This document shows, piece by piece, positions 1 to 6,453 of a stretch of DNA of 8,992 nucleotides; positions within the stretch are counted from its first letter, which is position 1, and the number at the start of each line of letters is the position of its first letter. The notes below the pieces were generated by a model. It had not been told where the DNA came from. It made no database searches and worked only from the letters and a program-made list of their open reading frames with translations. Both the position numbers and the translations under genes were made by a program. Origin of the DNA: an uncultured Selenomonadales bacterium (GTDB lineage Bacteria; Bacillota; Negativicutes; Selenomonadales; Selenomonadaceae); contig CAMNPA010000028.1 in the NCBI GenBank assembly GCA_946547205.1, forward strand, positions 1-8,992, written 5' to 3'.

Positions 1-1893
1 CACGGCAACAATTACGTCACGATAAGCGCGGGCTCCGGCTCCGATTACGTTTATCATTACGGCAACAATCCTTCAATCACGGGCGGCACGGGCAACGATA
101 CCATTTACAGCTACGAGAGCGACAACGCAAAAATTTTCGGCGGCGACGGTCACGATTACATTTCAAACAGCGGCAACAAGTCTACGCTTAGCGGCGGCGA
201 TGGAAATGATTCAATCAGCGGCAACGGCGACAGCTTGTCAATCGTCGGAGGCAGTGGCAACGATTCAATCAGCGGCTACGGCTCGAAGTTGACGATTCGC
301 GGCGGCAAAGGCAATGACACACTTCACGGCGGCGGAAATAACAGCGACAGTCTCGGCGCAAAAATTTTGCTCAACGACACAATCGGCACGAATCATTTCA
401 GCTTGAGCTTTTCCTCGAACAGTTCAATCATCAGCGGCGCAGGCTCCGATTCCGTCAGCATGTCAGGCAACGACAAAGCTTTAATCAAATTGGGCGCGGG
501 CAAAAACTCTTTAACCTCGCGCAACGATTCAAATTCCACGATTCAAGCTCTCGGCGGCAACGATCGCTTAGTTTTTTACAGCGGCAAAAATCTTTCAATC
601 AACGCGGGCGACGGCGACAATTACGTTGAATTCGGCGACAGCTCCTATTCAATCAACTCGACCAAAAATAAAATCGTCACCGGCAAGGGCAACGACACTA
701 TCGGCGACTACAGCACGTACTCTTCCATCACGGCGGGCGCGGGCAACGATTCAATTACACACGTCGGCGCGAATTCGACTGTGCGCGGCGGTGACGGCAA
801 CGATTGGATTTCCAATTCAGACGGTCAACGCGACTACGGTCACATCACTTCAATCAGCGCGTACAATTTGATTGACGGCGGCACGGGCAACGACACTCTC
901 GGCAACGCGTGCGACAACGTTACGCTCCTCGGCGGCAGCGGCAATGATTATCTCTCGACGGGCGGCACGGACAGCGTCTCAATCAACGGCGGCATCGGCA
1001 ACGATACCATTTACAACGTGACGGACATCAATCGGCAACTCTCCACGAATTCAACGCTCATCGGCGGCAGTGGTAACGATTCGATTTACAACACCGGCAA
1101 CGACGTTACAATTATCGGCGGCACGGGCAACGATACGATTTTGCTTGGCACCACTCGCGACTCCCAAAAACGCGGCATCGGCGGCGAAAATGTTCTGGTC
1201 AAATACACTTCGGGCGACGGCAACGACTTGATTCAAGGTTTCGACGGCAAGGCGACACTTTCAATCGGCGGCGGTGCTCACTCCACAAAAAAAAGCGGCG
1301 ATAATTTAATCGTCACTGTAGGCAAAGGCAAGATAACGTTGGAAGGCGCGGCAAGTTTGGAAAGCGTCAACATAACGAGCGACTACGTTAAAGTCACCAA
1401 CAAGACTTCTTCGCCCGTCACTGTCGACACGTCCGTAAAATTCATCGACGCTTCTTCTCGGACAATCGCCGCAAGCATCAAGGGCAACGCGTTGGATAAT
1501 TCAATCGTCGGCGGCAGCGGCAATGATTCTCTCTACGGCAGAGCAGGCAACGACACCATTCGCGGCAACGCAGGCAATGATAAACTTTACGGCAGCAACG
1601 GCGACGACATTCTCATCGGCGGCACCGGAAACGATTCACTTTGGGGCGACGACGGCAACGATACTTTCATTTATGCTGACGGCGACGGCAAGGACGTTAT
1701 CAACGACTTCGAAGACGACGACCTTTTGAAAATCACGGGCACTTTTTCCGCGACGTGCAACAAATCCAAGTCGGAAGTCTATTTCAAAGTCGGCGAAACT
1801 TCCAACGCAATCACGCTGAAAAATTTCACGGCGACGACCTTCAACGTCAACGGCACTGCTTATCACATCAACGGCACAAAGCTCGTCAAATAG
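1..1893 (+). CDS. RTX-type calcium-binding beta-roll protein, 5' end outside the window
   Basis: The frame is open from base 1 to the TAG at 1893 (630 codons), so the gene begins upstream; the TTG at 235 is only an internal codon. The protein is built of GGxGND-type glycine/aspartate repeats, the calcium-binding beta-roll of RTX proteins. Residues 28-118 carry GGxGND turns spaced 18-19 residues apart, and residues 504-557 are six exact tandem nonapeptides. Two non-repetitive caps follow repeat blocks: one at about 400-459 (GDGNDLIQGF, then a VTVGKGKITL segment) and one at about 556-630 (GDGKDVINDF, DDDLLKITG, ending NGTKLVK). Such proteins are normally exported by type I secretion with an uncleaved C-terminal signal and act as adhesins, surface-layer proteins or exoproteins. 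Which applies here cannot be seen, because the N-terminus and any secretion genes lie outside. There is almost no cysteine. The last 21 codons (1831-1893) are duplicated downstream. Confidence 0.9.
   Translation, partial: HGNNYVTISAGSGSDYVYHYGNNPSITGGTGNDTIYSYESDNAKIFGGDGHDYISNSGNKSTLSGGDGNDSISGNGDSLSIVGGSGNDSISGYGSKLTIRGGKGNDTLHGGGNNSDSLGAKILLNDTIGTNHFSLSFSSNSSIISGAGSDSVSMSGNDKALIKLGAGKNSLTSRNDSNSTIQALGGNDRLVFYSGKNLSINAGDGDNYVEFGDSSYSINSTKNKIVTGKGNDTIGDYSTYSSITAGAGNDSITHVGANSTVRGGDGNDWISNSDGQRDYGHITSISAYNLIDGGTGNDTLGNACDNVTLLGGSGNDYLSTGGTDSVSINGGIGNDTIYNVTDINRQLSTNSTLIGGSGNDSIYNTGNDVTIIGGTGNDTILLGTTRDSQKRGIGGENVLVKYTSGDGNDLIQGFDGKATLSIGGGAHSTKKSGDNLIVTVGKGKITLEGAASLESVNITSDYVKVTNKTSSPVTVDTSVKFIDASSRTIAASIKGNALDNSIVGGSGNDSLYGRAGNDTIRGNAGNDKLYGSNGDDILIGGTGNDSLWGDDGNDTFIYADGDGKDVINDFEDDDLLKITGTFSATCNKSKSEVYFKVGETSNAITLKNFTATTFNVNGTAYHINGTKLVK
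139..354 (+). repeat. Four 54-bp coding repeats (18-residue double turns) in the RTX gene
   Basis: GGxGxD units begin at exactly 139, 193, 247 and 301, a 54-bp period. Each unit is one canonical nonapeptide (such as GGDGNDSIS) followed by one degenerate nonapeptide (such as GNGDSLSIV) that has lost the GND calcium ligands. A 57-bp version precedes them at 82-138. This is in-frame protein repeat structure, not a mobile repeat. Confidence 0.85.
1510..1671 (+). repeat. Six tandem RTX nonapeptides
   Basis: Six consecutive 27-bp units encode GGSGNDSLY, GRAGNDTIR, GNAGNDKLY, GSNGDDILI, GGTGNDSLW and GDDGNDTFI. This is the classic GGxGxDxUx calcium-binding array. It lies immediately before the C-terminal cap of the RTX protein. 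Confidence 0.9.
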
Positions 1894-1894
1894 T

Positions 1895-2092
1895 TCAAGT
1901 CAAGTCGACAAGTTCACGCGCTCGCTTATCGTAGCGGGCAATTTTTTTGTAGCCGAAACTGCGAACATAATCACGCGCCACCTCGAAAAATTTTCCGCAG
2001 TCTTCGGGCTGATGAGCGTCGGAATTTATCGTGACGGGCAAATTGTAAGCGGCGGCAACTTTCATGAAGTCGGCATAAGGCGAAATTTCTTT
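1895..2092 (-). pseudogene. Detached duplicate of the PHP protein C-terminus (65 codons)
   Basis: Read on the minus strand, this segment encodes residues 218-282 of the neighbouring PHP protein, including the metal-binding SDAH motif, and ends in the same TGA. The protein sequence is identical to the intact copy. It lacks the rest of the PHP domain and has no ribosome-binding site of its own. An in-frame ATG at 2131 would give a 78-residue chimera whose first residues come from antisense RTX sequence. I treat it as a by-product of the 265-bp duplication. Confidence 0.85.
1920..1948 (+). terminator. Intrinsic terminator of the RTX gene, inside the duplicated PHP tail
   Basis: GCTCGCT at 1920-1926 pairs with AGCGGGC at 1933-1939 (7 bp with one G-U pair) around a 6-nt loop, followed by seven T at 1942-1948. 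It lies 27 nt after the RTX stop codon. The same bases on the minus strand are codons of the PHP tail (KKIARYDKRA), so terminator and coding sequence share DNA. Confidence 0.7.
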
Positions 2093-2095
2093 ACC

Positions 2096-2158
2096 GCGAC
2101 GACCTTCAACGTCAACGGCACTGCTTATCACATCAACGGCACAAAGCTCGTCAAATAG
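2096..2158 (+). pseudogene. Orphan duplicate of the RTX protein C-terminal tail (20 codons plus stop)
   Basis: The segment encodes ATTFNVNGTAYHINGTKLVK then TAG, identical to the end of the RTX gene at 1831-1893. It has no start codon or ribosome-binding site and is a passenger of the junction duplication. Confidence 0.85.
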
Positions 2159-2159
2159 T

Positions 2160-3008
2160 TCAAGTCAAGTCGACAAGTTCACGCGCTCGCTTATCGTAGC
2201 GGGCAATTTTTTTGTAGCCGAAACTGCGAACATAATCACGCGCCACCTCGAAAAATTTTCCGCAGTCTTCGGGCTGATGAGCGTCGGAATTTATCGTGAC
2301 GGGCAAATTGTAAGCGGCGGCAACCTTCATGAAGTCGGCATAAGGCGAAATTTCTTTGACGGGATAGCGATAAAGCGTGCCGGTGTTCACGTCGACAGCC
2401 ATATCAGCTTTCTGCAACGCGGCGGCGACACGTTCAAGGTAATTCGTCGCGTCGAAGTCGGGAAAAAATTTGAACAGGCGAATATTGAACGGATGCCCTA
2501 AGATGTCGTAATTGCCGCTTGCCGCAAGCTGTTCAACCTGCAAAGTGTATTCTTCCCAAACGTCGCGCAAATCGTGATTGTGCCACTCGTCGATAAGTTT
2601 TGCGGCATCATAGCCCCAGCCGTTTATAAAATGCACAGAGCCGATCCGATAGTCGAAGTTCCACGCGTCAAGAATTTTTTTCACGGCGGACTGGTCGCGG
2701 AAATTGCAAACCTCAATTCCGATTTTGACAGCGTGATTTTTTTTCAACTGCGCCATGAAGTCAAAGTAATCCTTCAACGTGTGCTTGAACTTGTTCGTCT
2801 TGAGCCAGACCTTTTGAAATTGCCCGACCGTTGAATCGTCCAAAATCAAATCGTCGTAATAGAGCTGTTCAAATTCCGGAAAAGTGTGCGTGTGTTCACT
2901 TACGCCAATCTCGTTAAGCCCGTGAGACTTTGCCGCGACGAAAAAACCTTCCGTCCAAGCCGCGTCATAGTCTCCGTACTCAAAATGCATGTGGTAATCG
3001 AAACGCAT
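2160..3008 (-). CDS. PHP-domain metal-dependent phosphoesterase, histidinol-phosphatase (HisK/HisJ)-like
   Basis: The 282-residue protein has the full set of PHP metal-site motifs: HMH at 6-8, SEHTHTF at 37-43, E99 in IGIE, GSVHF at 123-127, LGHP at 170-173 and SDAH at 241-244. The GSVHF and SDAH forms and the length (slightly above the usual 260-270) fit the histidinol-phosphatase branch, which hydrolyses L-histidinol phosphate at a multinuclear metal centre. No his gene is nearby, so another phosphoester substrate is possible. The ATG at 3008 is preferred because GAGGTG (3015-3020, minus strand) sits 6 nt upstream; a GTG at 3017 would lie within that site. The gene is 39 nt downstream of the integrase remnant on the same strand and may share its promoter. 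It ends 1 nt from the duplicated RTX tail, and its own last 66 codons are duplicated at 1895-2092. Confidence 0.85.
   Translation of the reverse strand: MRFDYHMHFEYGDYDAAWTEGFFVAAKSHGLNEIGVSEHTHTFPEFEQLYYDDLILDDSTVGQFQKVWLKTNKFKHTLKDYFDFMAQLKKNHAVKIGIEVCNFRDQSAVKKILDAWNFDYRIGSVHFINGWGYDAAKLIDEWHNHDLRDVWEEYTLQVEQLAASGNYDILGHPFNIRLFKFFPDFDATNYLERVAAALQKADMAVDVNTGTLYRYPVKEISPYADFMKVAAAYNLPVTINSDAHQPEDCGKFFEVARDYVRSFGYKKIARYDKRARELVDLT
2185..2213 (+). terminator. Second copy of the RTX terminator hairpin, inside the intact PHP gene
   Basis: This is identical to the hairpin at 1920-1948 shifted by 265 bp: stem arms 2185-2191 and 2198-2204, T-tract 2207-2213. The duplication thus gives rightward transcripts two successive terminators, the second inside the intact PHP coding sequence. 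Confidence 0.65.
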
Positions 3009-3047
3009 AGAAGTCACCTCATCAGAATGTTTTATTTTTTGTCTGCT

Positions 3048-3290
3048 TTAATGTTTTGTCTGCAGGTTCTTATCGAAAATCGCCGCCGTTTCTTCCTGTA
3101 ATTTCTGCATGTTGTGCGTGTACAAATTCTGCGTGATTTGTGTATTCGCGTGTCCTAATCGTCTTGCTACGCCTTTTGGTTTTGCGCCACTATCAGCTGT
3201 GTTGCGTGTGTGTGACGGAACTACGAACCGATTGCCTGATAAACCCGAGCAAGCACTTTGATAAACTTTACAAAACTTTGAATCAAGCAT
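3048..3290 (-). pseudogene. Tyrosine recombinase (phage/ICE integrase) C-terminal remnant
   Basis: The 80-codon frame ends like a tyrosine recombinase: SGAKPKGVARRLGHANTQIT, then an NLYTH segment carrying the likely catalytic tyrosine, then a charged helical tail. Full-length integrases have roughly 350-400 residues. Here the N-terminal DNA-binding part and the first catalytic Arg and Lys region are gone, and the HxLRHT box is reduced to SHTRNT, which suggests internal deletions. The ATG at 3290 is favoured by AGGAG at 3296-3300 (5-nt spacing); an in-frame ATG at 3311 is also possible. A -10 element with TG extension lies just upstream, so the fragment could be transcribed together with the PHP gene 39 nt downstream. 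It is unlikely to be an active recombinase, though a short accessory DNA-binding role cannot be excluded. Confidence 0.75.
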
Positions 3291-3309
3291 CTCTTCTCCT
3301 TTCAAACTC

Positions 3310-3318
3310 ATTATATCA
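3310..3318 (-). promoter_or_regulatory. Extended -10 promoter for the integrase remnant and PHP gene
   Basis: On the minus strand TGATATAAT (3318 to 3310) is a perfect -10 hexamer with the TGn extension. The -35 region is weak: AAGACA at 3331-3336 gives only a 15-bp spacer. The expected start near 3303 would leave a very short leader before the AGGAG site. Confidence 0.5.
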
Positions 3319-3399
3319 GAAAATTGCTTATGTCTTTTCTTTTATTTGAGTTTATCAACAACCTCTAATCAAACTCGCGTCCGTACAGTTAAGCGATTG

Positions 3400-3428
3400 T
3401 TGACAGGACTTGATTCAACTTGTAAAAT
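3400..3428 (+). promoter_or_regulatory. Sigma-A-type promoter of the pyrH-rseP operon
   Basis: TTGACA (3400-3405) and TAAAAT (3423-3428) are separated by exactly 17 bp. Transcription should start near 3435, giving a leader of about 22 nt before the pyrH ATG at 3457. This is the best promoter in the window and the only one I see for the six-gene operon. Confidence 0.8.
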
Positions 3429-3456
3429 TGGCGGCGAATGGAGGCGGTCAAACTTT

Positions 3457-4164
3457 ATGAAATATAAGCGTGTGGTTTTGAAGTTAAGCGGCGAGGCTCT
3501 TGCCGGCGATAAAAATTTCGGCATCAACCCGCCCGTAGTCGAAAGCATTGCCCGACAGATTAAACGCGTGCACGAGGCGAAACTTGAAGTTGCAATCGTT
3601 GTCGGCGGCGGAAATCTTTGGCGCGGCTTGAGCGGTGCGGCTAAGGGCATGGATCGCACGTCGGCGGATTATATGGGCATGTTGGCAACGGTTATGAACG
3701 CGCTCGCATTGCAGGACGCTCTTGAACAGATGAAAGTTTTTACTCGTGTGCAGACGGCTATCGAAATGAGAGAAGTCGCTGAACCGTACATTCGTCGCAG
3801 AGCAGTCCGTCACCTCGAAAAAGGTCGTGTCGTCATCTTCGGCGCAGGAACAGGCAATCCATATTTCTCAACCGATACGACTGCGGCACTTCGAGCGGCG
3901 GAAGTTGAGGCGGACGTTATCTTGATGGCTAAGCGCGGCGTTGACGGTGTTTACGACTGCGACCCGAAACTTTTTCCCGACGCCAAAAAGTTTGACACAA
4001 TCTCTTACATTGACATTCTAAATCTCGGACTGCACGTCATGGATTCAACGGCAACGAGTCTTTGCATGGACAATCACATTCCGCTTGTCGTCTTCAACAT
4101 GGACAATTACGAGAACATTTATCGCGCTGCAATCGGCGAGACCATCGGCACTACAGTGAAATAA
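3457..4164 (+). CDS. pyrH: UMP kinase
   Basis: This is the cytoplasmic, hexameric bacterial UMP kinase (amino-acid-kinase fold), which makes UDP from UMP and ATP and so supplies UTP and CTP. The 235 residues match the usual length. Visible motifs are KLSGEAL near the N-terminus, GGGNLWRG, DRTSADYMGMLATVMNALAL, GTGNPYFSTDTTAALRAAE (nucleotide-site region), VDGVY and MDSTATSLCMDN. The start at 3457 (MKYKRVVLKLSG) is chosen because family members begin here and GGAGG lies at 3440-3444, a slightly long 12-nt spacing. Extending the frame to 3346 would place the promoter inside the coding region. First gene of the operon; the family is typically activated by GTP and inhibited by UTP. frr follows after 15 nt. 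Confidence 0.97.
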   Translation: MKYKRVVLKLSGEALAGDKNFGINPPVVESIARQIKRVHEAKLEVAIVVGGGNLWRGLSGAAKGMDRTSADYMGMLATVMNALALQDALEQMKVFTRVQTAIEMREVAEPYIRRRAVRHLEKGRVVIFGAGTGNPYFSTDTTAALRAAEVEADVILMAKRGVDGVYDCDPKLFPDAKKFDTISYIDILNLGLHVMDSTATSLCMDNHIPLVVFNMDNYENIYRAAIGETIGTTVK

Positions 4165-4179
4165 GGAGGCAAAACCATA

Positions 4180-4737
4180 ATGACAAAGGACGTTATCAAA
4201 TCGGCGGAAGACCGGCTCAAGAAAACTCTCGACGGCTTGAAGAAAGAATACGGCACACTTCGCGCAGGACGCGCCGCTCCAAGTCTGCTCGATAAAGTCA
4301 TGGTTGATTATTACGGCTCGGCGACGCCCGTCAATCAAATTGCAAATGTCACCGTTCCCGAACCGCGCATGATTATGATTAAACCTTACGACAGAAATTC
4401 GCTCCGTGAAATTGAAAAGGCAATTCAAAAGTCTGATCTCGGTTTGACGCCAAATAACGACGGCACGACGATTCGCCTTGCAATTCCGCAACCTACGCAG
4501 GAACGTCGTAAAGAACTCGTCAAAGTCGTCAGCAAGAAGGCGGAAGAAGCTAAAGTTGCAATGCGCAACATTCGCCGCGACGCCAACGAGTCAATCAAAA
4601 AGCTTGAAAAAGGCAAGCAAATCACTGAAGACGACCGCAAAGATGCGCAGGAAGAAATGCAAAAACTTTTGGACAAGTACATCAAGCTCGTTGACGGTGC
4701 CAAGTCTGCCAAAGAAAAGGAAGTTATGGAAGTTTAA
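4180..4737 (+). CDS. frr: Ribosome recycling factor
   Basis: RRF splits post-termination ribosomes together with EF-G. The 185-residue length is exactly typical. Signature stretches include LRAGRAAPSLLDKVMVDYYG near the N-terminus, NVTVPEPRM in the beta domain, KSDLGLTPNNDGTTIRLAIP, ERRKELVK and RNIRRDANESIKKLEK in the long helices, and a KEKEVMEV C-terminus. The ATG at 4180 is preceded by a strong AAGGAGG at 4163-4169 that overlaps the pyrH stop codon, so translation of the two genes is probably linked. It directly follows pyrH, the usual order in Firmicutes and many other bacteria. No anomalies. Confidence 0.98.
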   Translation: MTKDVIKSAEDRLKKTLDGLKKEYGTLRAGRAAPSLLDKVMVDYYGSATPVNQIANVTVPEPRMIMIKPYDRNSLREIEKAIQKSDLGLTPNNDGTTIRLAIPQPTQERRKELVKVVSKKAEEAKVAMRNIRRDANESIKKLEKGKQITEDDRKDAQEEMQKLLDKYIKLVDGAKSAKEKEVMEV

Positions 4738-4740
4738 ATT

Positions 4741-5511
4741 ATGTGGGAAAGCGACGGCGACTTGCTCGCGCGAGTCGATAGGGACAAAATGCCGCGTCAT
4801 GTGGCGATTATAATGGACGGCAACGGTCGTTGGGCAAGTTGTCGCGGACTTTTACGCAGTGCGGGACATACTGCCGGCGTCAAGACACTCAAAAATATTC
4901 TGAAGACCGCAGTCAATCTCAAGCTCGAAGCGTTGACGGTTTACGCCTTTTCAACGGAAAATTGGAAACGTCCGCACACCGAAGTTGATTTTCTAATGCA
5001 CCTGTTCTCGGAATATCTTCAGCGCGAAATGCTCGAAATGCACGCCAACAACGTCCGCATAAAATTTCTCGGTCGCACGGAAGATTTTTCGCCCGCCCTG
5101 CAAAAGTTGATGCGCGATTCGATTGAGATGATGAAAGACAATACCGGCGTCAAGTTCAACGTCGCGGCAGATTACGGCGGTCAAGATGAAATTATTCGTG
5201 CCGCGCAGAAATTGGCGCGTCGTGTCGCGGCAGGTGAATTGTCGCCCGAAAATATTTCTCCGCAACTTTTTGAAGATGAGCTTGATACGTTCGGTCAACC
5301 GCCCGTCGATTTGATGATTCGCACGAGCGGCGATCTTCGTGTCAGCAATTTTTTGTTGTGGCAAGCCGCCTACGCCGAATTTTGGTTCACCGACACGCCT
5401 TGGCCCGAATTCACGCCCGAAGAATTTATCGACGCCCTTATCGATTTCGGCAAGAGAAACCGTCGTTTCGGTGCGCTCAACGGTCAAATAAATTCAACAT
5501 TAAACAAGTGA
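4741..5511 (+). CDS. uppS: Undecaprenyl diphosphate synthase (isoprenyl transferase)
   Basis: This cis-prenyltransferase adds eight isopentenyl units to farnesyl-PP to make C55-PP, the carrier lipid for peptidoglycan and O-antigen/teichoic precursors. In the 256-residue protein the key residues fall at the same numbers as in the E. coli enzyme: D26 in MDGNGRWA, H43 in AGHTAG, R194 and R200 in RTSGDLRVSNFLLWQ, S202, and E213 in AYAEF. TENWKRP is also present. Residue 198, Glu in E. coli, is Asp here, a conservative change. The ATG at 4741 lies 3 nt after the frr stop with only a weak purine-rich site (GGAAG) upstream. An internal ATG at 4789 would remove 16 poorly conserved residues and cannot be excluded. 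The substrate derives from IPP made by the pathway that includes Dxr, encoded two genes downstream. Confidence 0.97.
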   Translation: MWESDGDLLARVDRDKMPRHVAIIMDGNGRWASCRGLLRSAGHTAGVKTLKNILKTAVNLKLEALTVYAFSTENWKRPHTEVDFLMHLFSEYLQREMLEMHANNVRIKFLGRTEDFSPALQKLMRDSIEMMKDNTGVKFNVAADYGGQDEIIRAAQKLARRVAAGELSPENISPQLFEDELDTFGQPPVDLMIRTSGDLRVSNFLLWQAAYAEFWFTDTPWPEFTPEEFIDALIDFGKRNRRFGALNGQINSTLNK

Positions 5512-5523
5512 GGAAGTGACGCC

Positions 5524-6453
5524 TTGGCTTTAAGAATTATCACGGGAATTATCGGCATTGCAATTGCGGCGTTCGTGATTCAATACGGCGGCGCACCTTT
5601 CGCGGGTTTCGCGATATTTTTGTCACTTTTGGCGTGGCACGAATTTTCCGGCGCATTCAGACGCGCAGGAGTTATCACGACGTACATTTTCGGTGCGCTG
5701 ACTTTGATTTTGCTGGAATGTTGCGCGTGGCTCGGCAATGTCGAAGAATTGCTCGCGGTTTTGACGATCAGCATGATGATGATTTTCCTGTTGACGGTTA
5801 TCCTGCGCGGAAGCACTCGTCCGACTGATGCCTGCGTTTCGATAGCGGGAATAATGTACATCGGGCTGCCGTTCGCACATTTAATTTTCCTGCGCTTTAT
5901 GACTGATGAACCGCAACCGGGCGAGGCTGTCACGACCGTTAAAGAAATTGCCACGAACAATGCGACGCTCCTCGACAAATTAAATCTCGGCGACCTGTTG
6001 AGTTTTCTGCCGACGATTGACCTTAGCTTGAATGTCAACGTTGATGCCGGTTGCGCGCTTGTATGGGTGCTGTTCGCGTGCACGTGGGCAAGTGACACTT
6101 TCGCTTATTTCATCGGCTCGGCGTTCGGTTCGCACAAGCTCGCGTCGTCAATCAGTCCCGGCAAAACGGTTGAAGGTTTTCTCGGCTCGATTGTCGGCAC
6201 GATTTTGACGGCTGTCGTTGTCGGCACGTTTATTTTTGGTCTGCCGCTGATTAAAATGGCTGTCGCAGGATTTATTCTCGCGCTCGCGGCGACGTTCGGC
6301 GATTTGTCGGAGTCGGTGCTCAAGCGTTTCGCCAACATCAAAGATTCGGGAATTTTCTTGCCGGGTCACGGCGGCGTTCTCGACAGATTCGACAGCATAT
6401 TTTTCACCGCGCCCGCATTTTATTACTACATAATTCTGGCAGGTATAGCATGA
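5524..6453 (+). CDS. cdsA: Phosphatidate cytidylyltransferase (CDP-diacylglycerol synthase)
   Basis: This integral membrane enzyme makes CDP-diacylglycerol from phosphatidate and CTP, the branch point for phosphatidylglycerol, cardiolipin and phosphatidylserine/ethanolamine. The C-terminal region carries the complete family signature: SVLKRFANIKDSG followed by FLPGHGGVLDRFD, with the Lys-Asp and HGG-x-x-DR-x-D elements intact. WASDTFAYFIGSAFG and SPGKTVEGFLG are also typical. There are about seven to eight hydrophobic segments. At 309 residues it is longer than the usual 260-285; the excess is a hydrophilic insert at about residues 125-175, between central membrane segments. Translation starts at TTG 5524 (MALRIITGIIG), 12 nt after the uppS stop, with GAGG overlapping that stop. 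The last bases overlap dxr. Confidence 0.96.
   Translation: MALRIITGIIGIAIAAFVIQYGGAPFAGFAIFLSLLAWHEFSGAFRRAGVITTYIFGALTLILLECCAWLGNVEELLAVLTISMMMIFLLTVILRGSTRPTDACVSIAGIMYIGLPFAHLIFLRFMTDEPQPGEAVTTVKEIATNNATLLDKLNLGDLLSFLPTIDLSLNVNVDAGCALVWVLFACTWASDTFAYFIGSAFGSHKLASSISPGKTVEGFLGSIVGTILTAVVVGTFIFGLPLIKMAVAGFILALAATFGDLSESVLKRFANIKDSGIFLPGHGGVLDRFDSIFFTAPAFYYYIILAGIA

Larger units (their letters stand above)
1831..2092. repeat. Tandem duplication of the RTX/PHP junction, copy 1
   Basis: This block matches 2096-2357 at a constant offset of 265 bp with one visible difference (T at 2060, C at 2325), which is synonymous (Lys AAA/AAG) in the PHP frame. It holds the last 21 codons of the RTX gene including the stop, the stop-to-stop spacer and 66 codons (with stop) of the PHP gene tail. 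The join to copy 2 lies at about 2092-2096, where a few bases (AC, then GCGACGACC) resemble the RTX sequence at 1828-1839. Confidence 0.95.
2096..2357. repeat. Tandem duplication of the RTX/PHP junction, copy 2
   Basis: This is the second copy of the 265-bp-period duplication. In this copy the PHP tail is continuous with the intact PHP gene, while the RTX tail is cut off from its gene. Similarity to copy 1 stops at 2357, where the PHP gene continues. Confidence 0.95.

Noticed and set aside
235..237. TTG at 235 as the start of the RTX gene
   Set aside because: The same frame is open with the same repeat pattern from base 1, and no ribosome-binding site precedes 235.
1..1893. CRISPR array or non-coding tandem repeat
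   Set aside because: The repeats are imperfect, multiples of 27 bp in one open frame, and encode RTX nonapeptides; there are no unique spacers.
1895..2131. 78-residue minus-strand ORF as a real small gene
   Set aside because: Its first residues are antisense RTX sequence fused to a duplicated PHP tail; no ribosome-binding site or full domain is present.
3346..3456. Extending pyrH upstream to a start at 3346 (272 residues)
   Set aside because: The added residues match nothing in the family and the stretch contains a consensus promoter (3400-3428) and a GGAGG site just before the ATG at 3457.
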